The notes under the pieces are model-generated. The model saw nothing but the letters and a program-made list of their open reading frames with translations, was not told where the DNA came from and made no database searches. From positions 1 through 64,000 of the forward strand of contig CACWOZ010000008.1 in the NCBI GenBank assembly GCA_902762655.1: a stretch of 64,000 bases of DNA. Direction: 5' to 3'. Below, piece by piece: positions 26,936 to 36,831 of the stretch. The stretch's first letter is position 1. Every line of letters begins with the position of its first letter. The translations under genes were made by a program, and so were the position numbers. Origin of the DNA: an uncultured Bacteroidia bacterium. Lineage in GTDB: Bacteria; Bacteroidota; Bacteroidia; Bacteroidales; UBA932.

Positions 26936-27496
26936 ATGTCACGAATTGGTAAATTACCTGTAAACCTTCCGGCCGGGGTGAGCGTACAGCTCCTAGACGG
27001 CAACGTTGTGAAGGTGAAAGGACCTCTTGGTGAGATGTGCCAGAAAGTTGATCCGGACATCACTGTCACCATCGAGGACAACGAGATCAAATTCACCCGC
27101 CCGACGGACCAGCCCCGTCACCGCAGCATGCACGGTCTGTACCGCGCCCTGGTGCACAACATGGTCGTCGGCGTAAGTGAAGGATTCACTATCAAGCAGG
27201 AGCTCGTCGGCGTCGGCTACCGTGTAGCCGTACAGGGCCAACTCCTTGTCTTCTCTCTCGGTTATTCCCACGAAATCCATCTCATGCTTCCTGCAGAGGT
27301 GAAGGCCGAGGTTCCCGAGATCAAGAAGGGAGAAACCCCCAAACTGGTTCTCAAGAGCTGCGACAAGCAACTCGTCGGCCAGGTTGCCGCCAAGATCCGC
27401 TCATTCCGCAAGCCTGAACCTTACAAGGGCAAGGGTATCAAGTTCGTCGGTGAACAACTTCGTCGCAAGGCAGGCAAGACTGCTGCTGCTAAATAA
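26936..27496 (+). CDS. rplF: 50S ribosomal protein L6
   Basis: 186 residues with the duplicated L6 fold: [14 protein letters not shown] at the N terminus and the C-terminal signature [19 protein letters not shown], a part of the elongation-factor binding region. Confidence 0.97.
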   Translation: MSRIGKLPVNLPAGVSVQLLDGNVVKVKGPLGEMCQKVDPDITVTIEDNEIKFTRPTDQPRHRSMHGLYRALVHNMVVGVSEGFTIKQELVGVGYRVAVQGQLLVFSLGYSHEIHLMLPAEVKAEVPEIKKGETPKLVLKSCDKQLVGQVAAKIRSFRKPEPYKGKGIKFVGEQLRRKAGKTAAAK

Positions 27497-27510
27497 AGGA
27501 GGACAGAATT

Positions 27511-27873
27511 ATGGCATTAAGTAGAATAGCAAGAAGAAAAAGGATCCACTACCGTATCCGCAAGCACGTCAACGGCACCGCAGAGCGCCCGCGTCTTGTA
27601 GTCTTCAGAAGCAACAAGCAGATCTATGCTCAGGTGATCGATGATGAGGCAGGCAAGACCCTTGCCGCAGCCGCATCCAACGACAAGGCTCTTGCAGCAG
27701 AATGCAAGGGCAAGACCGGCATCGAGGCCGCTGCAATCGTCGGCAAGGCAGTTGCAGAGCGCGCCCTCGCAGCAGGTGTCAGCACCGTATGTTTCGACCG
27801 CGGAGGTTATCTCTTCCACGGACGTGTTAAAAGTTTGGCAGATGCTGCCCGTGAAGGCGGCCTCGTATTCTAA
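27511..27873 (+). CDS. rplR: 50S ribosomal protein L18
   Basis: 120 residues, [21 protein letters not shown] at the N terminus and the [20 protein letters not shown] end that contacts 5S rRNA. An AAGGAGG motif lies 10-16 bases before the ATG. Confidence 0.96.
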   Translation: MALSRIARRKRIHYRIRKHVNGTAERPRLVVFRSNKQIYAQVIDDEAGKTLAAAASNDKALAAECKGKTGIEAAAIVGKAVAERALAAGVSTVCFDRGGYLFHGRVKSLADAAREGGLVF

Positions 27874-27884
27874 CAGGAAAGACT

Positions 27885-28403
27885 ATGGCAAATACAAATG
27901 TTAAAAGAGTTAAGACGTCTGACCTCGAACTGAAGGACAGGCTCGTTGCCATCCAGCGTGTGACCAAGGTCACTAAGGGTGGTCGTCACTTCCGCTTTGC
28001 TGCTATCGTAGTCGTAGGTGACGAGAACGGCGTTGTAGGCTATGGTCTTGGAAAAGCCAACGAAGTCACTGCGGCTATCGCCAAGGGTGTGGAGGATGCA
28101 AAGAAGAACCTCGTAAAGGTCCCCGTCATCAACACCACCATCCCTCATGAGCAGGAATCCGCATTCGGCGGTGCAAGGGTATTCATGAAACCCGCAGCTC
28201 CCGGTACCGGTGTAAAGGCCGGTGGTGCTATGCGTGCCGTATTCGAGAGCGCAGGCATCCAGAACGTGCTTGCAAAGAGCAAGGGTTCTTCCAACCCTCA
28301 CAACCTCGTGAAGGCTACCGTGGCCGCACTTACCGAAATGCGCGACGCTTATACCGTCGCCGGTCTGCGCGGAATTCCTATGAGTAAAGTTTTTAAAGGC
28401 TAG
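27885..28403 (+). CDS. rpsE: 30S ribosomal protein S5
   Basis: 172 residues with the double-stranded RNA-binding N-terminal part ([19 protein letters not shown]) and [19 protein letters not shown]. It lies at the mRNA entry and affects decoding accuracy. Confidence 0.97.
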   Translation: MANTNVKRVKTSDLELKDRLVAIQRVTKVTKGGRHFRFAAIVVVGDENGVVGYGLGKANEVTAAIAKGVEDAKKNLVKVPVINTTIPHEQESAFGGARVFMKPAAPGTGVKAGGAMRAVFESAGIQNVLAKSKGSSNPHNLVKATVAALTEMRDAYTVAGLRGIPMSKVFKG

Positions 28404-28415
28404 GAGGAAAGAACC

Positions 28416-28598
28416 ATGGCAAAACTCAGAATTACCCAGACTATAAGCACAAACGGTGAGACCAAGCGTCAGAAGGATAATCTCCGCGCACTCGGTATCC
28501 GCCGTATCCGCCACACCGTTGAGGTTGAGGATACCCCTATCACCCGCGGCCAGCTTGCCAAGGTGGCGCATCTCGTAAAATACGAAGTAATCGACTAA
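28416..28598 (+). CDS. rpmD: 50S ribosomal protein L30
   Basis: 60 residues, with RQKDNLRALGIRRIRHTVEV. A clear AGGAGG precedes the ATG by eight bases and starts inside the rpsE stop region. Confidence 0.95.
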   Translation: MAKLRITQTISTNGETKRQKDNLRALGIRRIRHTVEVEDTPITRGQLAKVAHLVKYEVID

Positions 28599-28612
28599 AG
28601 GAGGAACAGACC

Positions 28613-29065
28613 ATGAAACTTAATAATCTTACACCTGCTGCAGGTTCTGTAAAGAACGCAAAGAAAAGATTGGGCCGTGGCCAGGGTTCCGGCAAGGGCG
28701 GCACTGCCACCCGTGGTACCAAAGGTGCTCAGGCACGTGCCGGTTACGAGCATAAGATTGGTTTCGAAGGCGGCCAGATGCCTATTCAGAGGCGTCTTCC
28801 CAAGTTCGGCTTCACCAATCCCACCCGCGTTGAATATACCGCTGTCAATGTTGCTACCATCAATGCAATCGCCGAGGCCTCCAAGGCTGCCGAGATTACC
28901 GTTGATGATATCAAGGCTGCAGGACTCGCCGGAAAGAACGACCTTGTAAAGGTCCTTGGCAATGGTGAGATCTCTGTCGCCGTCACCGTCAAGGCTGACG
29001 CATTCAGCAAATCTGCAATCGCTAAAATCGAAGCTGCCGGTGGAAAGGCAGTCGTAAATGAATAA
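28613..29065 (+). CDS. rplO: 50S ribosomal protein L15
   Basis: 150 residues. The glycine-rich arm KKRLGRGQGSGKGGTATRG and the EGGQMPIQRRLPKFGF segment are diagnostic. AAGGAGG sits about nine bases before the ATG. Confidence 0.97.
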   Translation: MKLNNLTPAAGSVKNAKKRLGRGQGSGKGGTATRGTKGAQARAGYEHKIGFEGGQMPIQRRLPKFGFTNPTRVEYTAVNVATINAIAEASKAAEITVDDIKAAGLAGKNDLVKVLGNGEISVAVTVKADAFSKSAIAKIEAAGGKAVVNE

Positions 29066-29067
29066 CA

Positions 29068-30405
29068 ATGAAGAAGTTTATCGAGACAATCAAGAACATC
29101 TTCAAGATTGAAGAGCTGCGTAAGCGCCTCCTGTACACCCTGGGGCTCATCCTGGTGTACAGGCTCGGTTGCTTCATCGTGCTCCCCGGCATCGATGCCA
29201 CCATGCTCGCCAAACTCCAGAACACTGCTTCCAGCGGCCTCGTAGGTCTGTTGAACATGTTCTCCGGCGGTGCATTCGGCAATGCTTCAATCTTTGCGCT
29301 CGGTGTGATGCCCTACATCTCGGCATCCATCGTAGTCCAGCTTCTTGGTGTGTTTGTGCCTTACTTCCGCAAACTCCAGATGGAAGGCGAAAGCGGGCGC
29401 AAGAAGATGAATCAGTTAACCAGGTATCTCACCATCCTGATCATCTGCATCCAGGGACCTGCCTACATCGCTGCACTTCACAATCAGATTCCCGGTCAGG
29501 CATTCATCGCCGTGAACCGTCTCGGTTGGAGCAACTTCGCATACAACCTCGTATCCACCCTCATCCTGATGGCCGGTTCGATGTTTGTGATGTGGCTCGG
29601 CGAGCGTATCACCGACCGCGGTATCGGTAACGGTATCTCCCTCATCATCATGATAGGTATCGTAGCCCGCCTGCCTTTCGCAATCGCGGCTGAAGTCGGC
29701 GAGAAACTCTCCACCACCAACGGAGGTCTTCTTCTGCTCATTGTCGAGTTCCTTATCTGGTTCTTCGTCATCATTGCCGCTATCGCACTGGTTCAGGCGG
29801 TCCGCCGCGTTCCCGTGCAGTATGCGAAGCGTGTTATCGGCAACCGTCAGTACGGCGGTGTCCGTCAGTACATCCCTCTTAAGATCAATGCTGCCGGCGT
29901 CATGCCTATCATCTTCGCACAGGCCCTCATGCTCTTCCCTCTCATTTTCTCGAGATGGGATGCAACCCGCGGCCTTGCAGCAACGCTTGGTAACTATACC
30001 GGATTCTGGTACAACTTCATCTTTGCAATTCTCATCATCATCTTCACATACTTCTATACCGCCGTTACGGTGAACCCCACCATGATGGCAGAAGACATGA
30101 AGAGGAATGGTGGTTTCATACCGGGTGTGAAGCCTGGCAAGAAAACCGTGGAATATCTTGACTCCATCATGAGCAAGGTCACCCTCCCCGGTTCCATCTT
30201 CCTGGCGATCATATCCATCATGCCTGCATTTGCCAGGAACTTCGGCGTCACGGATTCGTTCGCAAGTTTCTATGGAGGAACTTCGCTTCTGATCCTTGTC
30301 GGTGTCGTTCTCGACACTCTGCAGCAGATTGAAAGTTATCTGCTTATGCGTCACTATGACGGCCTGATGAAGACCGGCCGCCTTACCGGACGCTCGGGCA
30401 TGTAG
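29068..30405 (+). CDS. secY: Protein translocase subunit SecY
   Basis: The channel of the Sec translocon. 445 residues, ten membrane helices, with FSGGAFGNASIFALGVMPYI (plug and helix 2), YFRKLQMEGESGRKK (cytoplasmic loop) and the helix 7-9 region IKINAAGVMPIIF, GFIPGVKPGKKT. It starts two bases after rplO, the normal position in the spc operon. Confidence 0.97.
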   Translation: MKKFIETIKNIFKIEELRKRLLYTLGLILVYRLGCFIVLPGIDATMLAKLQNTASSGLVGLLNMFSGGAFGNASIFALGVMPYISASIVVQLLGVFVPYFRKLQMEGESGRKKMNQLTRYLTILIICIQGPAYIAALHNQIPGQAFIAVNRLGWSNFAYNLVSTLILMAGSMFVMWLGERITDRGIGNGISLIIMIGIVARLPFAIAAEVGEKLSTTNGGLLLLIVEFLIWFFVIIAAIALVQAVRRVPVQYAKRVIGNRQYGGVRQYIPLKINAAGVMPIIFAQALMLFPLIFSRWDATRGLAATLGNYTGFWYNFIFAILIIIFTYFYTAVTVNPTMMAEDMKRNGGFIPGVKPGKKTVEYLDSIMSKVTLPGSIFLAIISIMPAFARNFGVTDSFASFYGGTSLLILVGVVLDTLQQIESYLLMRHYDGLMKTGRLTGRSGM

Positions 30406-30428
30406 TTCTTTGAAAATCCAGAAGTGAG

Positions 30429-31208
30429 ATGGTAAGACCCAAGACAGAGGAAGAGATTGCGCTCCTTCGCGAGAATGCCATAATAGTCAGCAAGACTCTG
30501 GCGGAAGTCGGTAAGACGGTTGCCCCCGGTGTGACAACCAAAGAGTTGAACAGGGTGGCCGAGACTTTCATCCGCGACCATGGAGCGATTCCTTCTTTCC
30601 TCGGATTCGAGGGTTTCCCCGCAGCAATCTGCGCTTCGGTGAACGATGTCGTCGTGCACGGATTTCCGTCCGACTATGTTCTCAAGGAGGGCGATATCGT
30701 CACCGCGGACATCGGCACGCTGTATAAGGGCTATAACGGTGATTCCGCATACACCTTCCCTGTCGGGGAGGTGAGTGCGGAGACCCGCAGGCTCCTCGAC
30801 GTGACGAAGGCCTCGCTCTACAAGGGCATAGAGGCGGCTGTGGCGGGCAACAGGGTCGGCGACATCGGATACGCGGTGCAATCTTACGTCGAGTCGTTCG
30901 GTTTCTCCATCGTCCGTGAACTTGAAGGTCACGGAATCGGGAGGGAAATGCACGAGGCTCCGGGCGTGCCTAATTTCGGGCGCCAGGGCCACGGTCCCAA
31001 ACTGGTGGACGGAATGACTATCTGTATTGAGCCTATGGTGAATGCCGGCGGGCGCAGCGTGTACCTCGACCGTAATGGTTGGTCTGTGCACACTTCCGAC
31101 CGCAGCAACTCCGCTCATTACGAACTGACGGTTGTTATCCGTCGCGGCAAAGCTGAGCAGCTGTCTACCTTCGATTTTATCGAGAAAGATCCCAAGATCA
31201 TTTTTTAA
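30429..31208 (+). CDS. map: Methionine aminopeptidase, type I
   Basis: Removes the initiator methionine after deformylation. 259 residues with all five metal ligands at family positions: Asp94, Asp105, His168, Glu201 and Glu232, plus the substrate histidine His77 in VVHGFP. There is no zinc-finger N-terminal extension. Confidence 0.96.
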   Translation: MVRPKTEEEIALLRENAIIVSKTLAEVGKTVAPGVTTKELNRVAETFIRDHGAIPSFLGFEGFPAAICASVNDVVVHGFPSDYVLKEGDIVTADIGTLYKGYNGDSAYTFPVGEVSAETRRLLDVTKASLYKGIEAAVAGNRVGDIGYAVQSYVESFGFSIVRELEGHGIGREMHEAPGVPNFGRQGHGPKLVDGMTICIEPMVNAGGRSVYLDRNGWSVHTSDRSNSAHYELTVVIRRGKAEQLSTFDFIEKDPKIIF

Positions 31209-31221
31209 CGCTTAATATTCA

Positions 31222-31440
31222 ATGTCTAAACAAGTAGCAATAGAACAAGATGGAAAGGTTATAGAGACCCTTCCAAACGCGATGTTCAAGGTCGAGCTTG
31301 AGAACGGTCACGTGCTTCTCTGCAACATTTCGGGGAAGATGCGTATGAACTTTATCCACATTCTTCTGGGCGACAAAGTAAGAGTTGAGATTTCGCCTTA
31401 CGATTTGACCAAGGGCAGAATATCTTTCAGATACAAATAA
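31222..31440 (+). CDS. infA: Translation initiation factor IF-1
   Basis: 72-residue OB-fold protein, [34 protein letters not shown] and KGRISFRYK. It blocks the A site during initiation. Confidence 0.97.
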   Translation: MSKQVAIEQDGKVIETLPNAMFKVELENGHVLLCNISGKMRMNFIHILLGDKVRVEISPYDLTKGRISFRYK

Positions 31441-31452
31441 AATTACCACGAT

Positions 31453-31569
31453 ATGAAAGTCAAAACATCCATCAAGAAGCGCAGTGAAGATTGCAAGATC
31501 GTGAAGCGTAAAGGCCGTCTTTACGTGATCTGCAAAAAGAACCCCAAGTTCAAGATGCGCCAGGGATAA
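31453..31569 (+). CDS. rpmJ: 50S ribosomal protein L36, reduced zinc site
   Basis: 38 residues: [19 protein letters not shown], then [18 protein letters not shown]. Cys14 and Cys27 remain, but the first cysteine is serine (Ser11) and the C-terminal histidine ligand is gone, so a full zinc ribbon cannot form. It lies 12 bases after infA, its usual place. Confidence 0.95.
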   Translation: MKVKTSIKKRSEDCKIVKRKGRLYVICKKNPKFKMRQG

Positions 31570-31602
31570 TCAATTGTCTAACAATTAAGTAAAAGTATAA
31601 TT

Positions 31603-31977
31603 ATGGCAAGAATAGCCGGTGTTGATTTACCAAACAACAAAAGAGGTGATGTAGGCCTTACCTACATCTACGGAATCGGCCGCAGCACTGCTTCCAAGAT
31701 CCTGGAGAAGTGCGGCATCGATCCTACTATCAAGGTTGGCGACTGGGATGACGCACAGACCGCAGCAATCCGTGCCGAAGTCGGTGAGCTCAAGATTGAA
31801 GGTGAACTCCGTTCCACCGTTCAGATGAACATCAAGCGACTCATGGATATCGGTTGCTACCGTGGAATCCGTCACCGTGTCGGCCTCCCTGTCCGCGGGC
31901 AGAGCACCAAGAACAACGCCCGTACCCGCAAGGGTAAGAAGAAGACTGTTGCCAACAAGAAGAAGGCGACCAAGTAA
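31603..31977 (+). CDS. rpsM: 30S ribosomal protein S13
   Basis: 124 residues: [20 protein letters not shown], the [20 protein letters not shown] motif and a basic lysine-rich tail that touches P-site tRNA. Confidence 0.97.
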   Translation: MARIAGVDLPNNKRGDVGLTYIYGIGRSTASKILEKCGIDPTIKVGDWDDAQTAAIRAEVGELKIEGELRSTVQMNIKRLMDIGCYRGIRHRVGLPVRGQSTKNNARTRKGKKKTVANKKKATK

Positions 31978-31990
31978 AAGCAGTTGAATT

Positions 31991-32377
31991 ATGGCAAAGA
32001 AAACAACAACATCCAAGAGAGTTGTCAAGGTGGAAGCTTATGGGCAGGCCCATATCTCCTCCACTTTCAACAACGTAATCGTGTCTCTGACCAATGCTCA
32101 GGGGCAGGTGATCAGCTGGGGTTCAGCTGGCAAGTGCGGTTTCCGTGGTTCCAAGAAGAACACTCCGTACGCTGCCCAGATGGCCGCAGAAGATGCCGCC
32201 AAGACTGCTTATGATGCAGGTCTTCGCAAAGTGAAAGTATTCGTAAAGGGTCCTGGCGCCGGACGTGAATCCGCAATCCGCACCATCAACAATGCAGGCA
32301 TCATTGTCACCGAGATCGTCGACGTGACCCCTATGCCTCACAATGGTTGCCGTCCGAAAGGCCGTCGTAAAGTTTAA
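31991..32377 (+). CDS. rpsK: 30S ribosomal protein S11
   Basis: 128 residues with [21 protein letters not shown] and the terminal [18 protein letters not shown]. It lines the mRNA exit on the platform of the small subunit. Confidence 0.97.
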   Translation: MAKKTTTSKRVVKVEAYGQAHISSTFNNVIVSLTNAQGQVISWGSAGKCGFRGSKKNTPYAAQMAAEDAAKTAYDAGLRKVKVFVKGPGAGRESAIRTINNAGIIVTEIVDVTPMPHNGCRPKGRRKV

Positions 32378-32396
32378 CGTTTAAAGACAAGAAACT

Positions 32397-32999
32397 ATGG
32401 CAAGATATACAGGACCTACCACCAAGATCGCCCGTAAGTTCGGCGAACCCATCTTCGGTGCAGACAAAGATTTTGAAAAGAGAAACTATCCTCCGGGACA
32501 GCACGGACTCGCTGCAAAGCGCAAGAAGAGCAAGGAGTATGGTGTCCAGTTGAAAGAGAAGCAGAAAGTCAAATATATGTATGGTGTGCTCGAGCGTCAG
32601 TTCCACAACACCTACAACAAGGCTTCCCGCATGAGCGGCCAGAAGGGTGAGAACCTCATCCTCCTCCTTGAGAGCCGTCTCGACAACGTGGTATACCGTC
32701 TTGGCATCGCTCCCTCCAGGGCAGCCGCACGCCAGCTCGTCAGCCATCGTCACATCACACTCAACGGTTCCGTCTGCAACATTCCTTCCGCAACCGTAAA
32801 GGCCGGTGACGTCATCGCCGTACGCGAAAGGAGCAAGAACCTCGAGGTCATCACGGCTGCTGTCGCAGGTGCATCCAAGTACTCCTGGCTGGAGTTCGAC
32901 GCGCAGACCCTCAGCGGCAAGTTCCTGAATGTCCCCCTCCGTGCCGACATTCCCGAAAACATCAACGAGCAGCTCATCGTCGACCTGTACTCCAAGTAA
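32397..32999 (+). CDS. rpsD: 30S ribosomal protein S4
   Basis: 200 residues with an S4 RNA-binding domain ([20 protein letters not shown]). The N-terminal region has no cysteine cluster, so it is the zinc-free form. A primary 16S rRNA binder; in E. coli it represses the alpha operon. Confidence 0.97.
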   Translation: MARYTGPTTKIARKFGEPIFGADKDFEKRNYPPGQHGLAAKRKKSKEYGVQLKEKQKVKYMYGVLERQFHNTYNKASRMSGQKGENLILLLESRLDNVVYRLGIAPSRAAARQLVSHRHITLNGSVCNIPSATVKAGDVIAVRERSKNLEVITAAVAGASKYSWLEFDAQTLSGKFLNVPLRADIPENINEQLIVDLYSK

Positions 33000-33018
33000 C
33001 ATTTAACACCCAGCAATT

Positions 33019-34026
33019 ATGGCAATCTTAGCATTCCAGAAACCTGACAAGGTCATTATGCTCGAAGGTTCCGATACCCTCGGACGTTTCGAATTCCGCC
33101 CTCTCGAGCCGGGTTACGGCCAGACTATCGGCAATGCCCTCCGACGCATACTTCTCGCTTCCCTCGAAGGATTCGCCATCAGCCAGATTCGCATTAACGG
33201 TGTCGACCAGGAATTTGCAACGATTCCCGGCGTCATCGAAGGCATGCAGGACATCATCCTCAACCTCAAGCAGGTACGTTTCAAGAGGATGGTCGAAGGT
33301 GTCGACAGCGAAGAGGCCCGGATCGTCATCAGCGGCAAGCAGGAGTTCAAGGCGGAGGACATCTCAAAAGGATTGTCTTCTTTCACGGTGTTAAACCCTG
33401 ATCAGCACATCTGCTCTCTTGAGCCTTCAGTAAAACTCGAAATCAACATCCTCATCACGAGGGGCCGCGGTTTCGTTCCTGCTGAGGAATCCCGCGACGA
33501 GAACACTCCTATCGGAACAATTCCGGTAGACGCTATCTACACCCCTATCCGCAAGGTCAACTGGAGCGTGGACAACTGGCGTGTCGAGCAGAAGACTGAC
33601 TACGAGAAGCTCAACCTTGAGATTGAAACCGACGGTTCCATTTCTCCGAGCGCTGCTCTTCAGGATGCAGCAAACATCCTCATATACCACTTCAAGCTCT
33701 TTACCGACGACAACAAGATCTCTCTCGAGAGCCCTCTTGAGACCGAAAGCAAGGAACTTGACGAGGAGAGCCTCCGCATGAGGCACGTCCTTCTCACCAA
33801 ACTCTCCGATATGGGACTTTCTGTCCGCGCGTTCAACTGCCTCAAGGCCGCCGACATCGACACTTTCGCCGATCTGGTGTCCTACAGCCGCGCCGAACTC
33901 ATGAAGTTCCGCAACTTCGGACGCAAGTCGCTCAACGAGATCGACCTGCTGGTGGAGAAGATGAAACTCTCGTTCGGAATGGATGTCACCAAGTACAATA
34001 TTGAACCCAAGAAAAAGAATATCTAA
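33019..34026 (+). CDS. rpoA: RNA polymerase alpha subunit
   Basis: 335 residues. The N-terminal dimerisation half shows [20 protein letters not shown]; the C-terminal domain has [20 protein letters not shown] and [11 protein letters not shown], the surface that contacts activators and upstream DNA. It lies between rpsD and rplQ as in the alpha operon generally. Confidence 0.98.
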   Translation: MAILAFQKPDKVIMLEGSDTLGRFEFRPLEPGYGQTIGNALRRILLASLEGFAISQIRINGVDQEFATIPGVIEGMQDIILNLKQVRFKRMVEGVDSEEARIVISGKQEFKAEDISKGLSSFTVLNPDQHICSLEPSVKLEINILITRGRGFVPAEESRDENTPIGTIPVDAIYTPIRKVNWSVDNWRVEQKTDYEKLNLEIETDGSISPSAALQDAANILIYHFKLFTDDNKISLESPLETESKELDEESLRMRHVLLTKLSDMGLSVRAFNCLKAADIDTFADLVSYSRAELMKFRNFGRKSLNEIDLLVEKMKLSFGMDVTKYNIEPKKKNI

Positions 34027-34028
34027 CG

Positions 34029-34535
34029 ATGAGACACAATAAAGCAGTTAATCATCTCGGTCGCAAGAGCGGACATCGCAAGGCCCTCCTCGCCAACATG
34101 GCTTCCTCGCTGATTCTCCACAAGAGGATCGTGACCACCGAGGCCAAGGCCAAGGCTCTCAAGCCTTATCTTGAACCGCTTATCACCAAGAGCAAGGAAG
34201 ACACAACGCACAACCGCCGCGTCGTCTTCAGTTATCTCAAGGACAAGAACGCCGTCAGCGAACTTTTCCGCACCATCGCCCCCAAGATTGCCGATCGTCC
34301 CGGCGGATACCTCCGTATCCTCCATGTCGGCTTCCGTCAGGGAGATGCCGCTGAGATGGCTCTGATCGAGTTCGTCGACTTCAACGAGGCAGCCCTCGCA
34401 GGCAGCACCAAGAAGGAGGCTAAGAAGACCACCCGCCGCAGCCGCGCGAAGAAGGCTGAAGCAGCGCCCGCCGAAGAGGCTCCCGCAGCAGAAGCACCCG
34501 CAGAGGCCCAGGCAGAGGAGCCGAAGGCTGAATAA
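34029..34535 (+). CDS. rplQ: 50S ribosomal protein L17 with Ala/Glu-rich tail
   Basis: 168 residues. The first 115 or so are L17 ([20 protein letters not shown]); the rest is a lysine-rich linker and a tail of Ala, Glu and Pro ([19 protein letters not shown]). Such tails are common in this phylum. It is the last gene of the operon. Confidence 0.96.
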   Translation: MRHNKAVNHLGRKSGHRKALLANMASSLILHKRIVTTEAKAKALKPYLEPLITKSKEDTTHNRRVVFSYLKDKNAVSELFRTIAPKIADRPGGYLRILHVGFRQGDAAEMALIEFVDFNEAALAGSTKKEAKKTTRRSRAKKAEAAPAEEAPAAEAPAEAQAEEPKAE

Positions 34536-34550
34536 AACAGCCGCAAAAGT

Positions 34551-34585
34551 GAAGGGAGGAATTTCGGTTTCTCCCTTCTTTTTTT
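34551..34585 (+). terminator. Terminator of the spc-alpha operon
   Basis: GAAGGGAG (34551-34558) and CTCCCTTC (34571-34578) form an eight-base stem followed by seven Ts. The last T is also the first base of the next -7 box. Confidence 0.85.
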
Positions 34586-34592
34586 ATCTTTG
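34585..34592 (+). promoter_or_regulatory. -7 promoter box of hppA
   Basis: TATCTTTG, 25 bases before the hppA start and directly joined to the T tract of the preceding terminator. Confidence 0.6.
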
Positions 34593-34617
34593 CATATTGT
34601 AACTAAAACAAAACTAT

Positions 34618-36825
34618 ATGAACCCGCTATTCTATGCAGTTCCCGTTGCTTCGGTCGTGGCGCTTGTTTTCGCCGCAATCTTCTATGCGCAAATGAAGAA
34701 GGAAGATGAGGGAACGCCTACAATGAAGAAAATCGCACAGTTCGTGCGTGAGGGAGCTATGGCTTACCTCAAACAGCAGTACAAAGTAGTGATTATCGTG
34801 TTCGCTGTGCTGGCCGTTTTCTTTGCCGTGCTGGCATACGGATTCGGTGTACAGAACCCCTGGGTGCCGTTCGCATTCCTCACCGGAGGTTTCTTCTCCG
34901 GACTTGCAGGCTTCATCGGCATGCGCACAGCCACATATGCATCCGGCCGCACCGCAAATGCGGCGCGTCGCAGCCTGAACGCCGGCCTGAAGGTGGCCTT
35001 CCGCTCCGGTGCTGTCATGGGTCTCACCGTGGTAGGACTTGGCCTTCTGGATATTGCCCTCTGGTTCCTGCTATTGAATGCCTTCGTTGAAGACGCTACC
35101 ACCGCACAGAAGATGGTGGTCATTACCACTACTATGCTTACCTTCGGAATGGGCGCATCCACCCAGGCCCTCTTCGCCCGTGTGGGCGGAGGTATCTACA
35201 CCAAGGCCGCAGATGTGGGCGCCGACCTGGTAGGTAAGGTGGAAACAGATCTCCCCGAGGACGATCCGCGCAACCCCGCCACCATCGCCGATAACGTGGG
35301 TGACAATGTGGGTGACGTGGCCGGTATGGGTGCAGACCTTTATGAAAGTTACTGTGGTTCCATCCTCTCCACCATGGCATTGGGTGCATCCGCATTCTAT
35401 GGGGCAGGCGACGACATGCAGATGCGCGCCATCCTCGCCCCTATGCTCATCGCCGCAATCGGCGTGGTGCTCTCCGTGCTCAGCATCTTCACCGTCCGCA
35501 CCAAGGAAGGCGCAGGCATGGCCCAGTTGCTCAAGAGCATGAGCGTAGGCACCAACCTTGCCGCTGCCCTGAGCGGTGTCGCGACCTTCGGTGTCCTCTA
35601 TCTTCTCGGCTTCGAGAACTGGTGGCAACTCAGTTTCTCCGTGGTCGCCGGCCTCCTCGCAGGCGTAATCATCGGCAAAGCTACGGAGTACTACACTTCG
35701 CACTCTTACAAGCCTACGCAGAAACTGGCTGAAGCTTCCCAGACGGGCCCTGCGACCGTCATCATCAATGGTGTTGGCCTCGGAATGGTTTCTACCGCCA
35801 TCCCCGTCATCGCAATCGCCTGCGCCATCATCCTGGCATATCTCTTCGCAATCAACTTCGATGTCGCCAACATGCTGACCGCCGCCAACCTTTCCAAGGG
35901 CCTCTACGGCGTAGCCATCGCGGCTGTAGGTATGCTCTCCACCCTGGGTATCACCCTTGCCACCGATGCATACGGCCCCATCGCAGATAATGCAGGCGGC
36001 AACGCCCAGATGAGCGAACTGGATCCTGAAGTACGCGAGCGTACGGATGTCCTTGATGCCCTGGGAAATACCACCGCCGCTACCGGAAAGGGTTTCGCTA
36101 TCGGTTCGGCTGCCTTGACGGCCCTCGCACTGCTTGCATCCTACATCGAGGAAATCAAGATCGCCCTTGAGCGTACGGGCGAGAAGGTGCTTTCCGTTGC
36201 GGGAGATATGGTCGCCGCTGCCGATGCCAGCATCCTCGACATCCTCAACAACTACAATGTCAGCCTTATGAATCCTTCCGTGCTTGCTGGAGTATTTATC
36301 GGAGCAATGATGGCATTCCTATTCTGCGGCCTTACCATGAACGCGGTAGGACGTGCTGCCGGCAAGATGGTCATCGAGGTCCGCCGCCAGTTCCGCGAAA
36401 TCAAGGGCATCCTCACCGGAGAAGGTACACCGGATTACAAGCGCTGCGTGGAGATTTCCACCAAGGCTGCCCAGCATGAGATGCTCGGTCCTGCCATCAT
36501 CGCCATCCTGGTTCCTGTGATCACCGGCATCGTGCTGGGTGTCGCAGGGGTCCTCGGCCTCCTTATCGGCGGTCTCGGCGCCGGCTTCGTGCTGGCCGTG
36601 TTCATGTCGAACTCCGGCGGTGCCTGGGATAATGCCAAGAAATATGTGGAGGAGGGTCACTTCGGCGGCAAGAATTCCGACAGCCATCATGCAACCGTAG
36701 TCGGTGATACCGTGGGAGATCCCTTCAAAGATACATCCGGACCTTCGCTGAACATCCTCATCAAACTGATGAGCATGGTATCCATCGTTATGGCCGGACT
36801 TACTGTTGGACTTCATTTGCTTTAA
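34618..36825 (+). CDS. hppA: K+-dependent ion-pumping membrane pyrophosphatase
   Basis: A 735-residue pump with about 16 membrane helices that couples pyrophosphate hydrolysis to export of H+, Na+ or both. The substrate-binding motif [20 protein letters not shown] is complete. Alanine in the [10 protein letters not shown] motif, where K+-independent enzymes have lysine, marks the K+-dependent class. Dual Na+/H+ pumping has been shown for relatives from Bacteroides, but the ion cannot be decided here. It uses up pyrophosphate from the active biosynthesis implied by its ribosomal neighbours. Confidence 0.93.
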   Translation: MNPLFYAVPVASVVALVFAAIFYAQMKKEDEGTPTMKKIAQFVREGAMAYLKQQYKVVIIVFAVLAVFFAVLAYGFGVQNPWVPFAFLTGGFFSGLAGFIGMRTATYASGRTANAARRSLNAGLKVAFRSGAVMGLTVVGLGLLDIALWFLLLNAFVEDATTAQKMVVITTTMLTFGMGASTQALFARVGGGIYTKAADVGADLVGKVETDLPEDDPRNPATIADNVGDNVGDVAGMGADLYESYCGSILSTMALGASAFYGAGDDMQMRAILAPMLIAAIGVVLSVLSIFTVRTKEGAGMAQLLKSMSVGTNLAAALSGVATFGVLYLLGFENWWQLSFSVVAGLLAGVIIGKATEYYTSHSYKPTQKLAEASQTGPATVIINGVGLGMVSTAIPVIAIACAIILAYLFAINFDVANMLTAANLSKGLYGVAIAAVGMLSTLGITLATDAYGPIADNAGGNAQMSELDPEVRERTDVLDALGNTTAATGKGFAIGSAALTALALLASYIEEIKIALERTGEKVLSVAGDMVAAADASILDILNNYNVSLMNPSVLAGVFIGAMMAFLFCGLTMNAVGRAAGKMVIEVRRQFREIKGILTGEGTPDYKRCVEISTKAAQHEMLGPAIIAILVPVITGIVLGVAGVLGLLIGGLGAGFVLAVFMSNSGGAWDNAKKYVEEGHFGGKNSDSHHATVVGDTVGDPFKDTSGPSLNILIKLMSMVSIVMAGLTVGLHLL

Positions 36826-36831
36826 TATATT

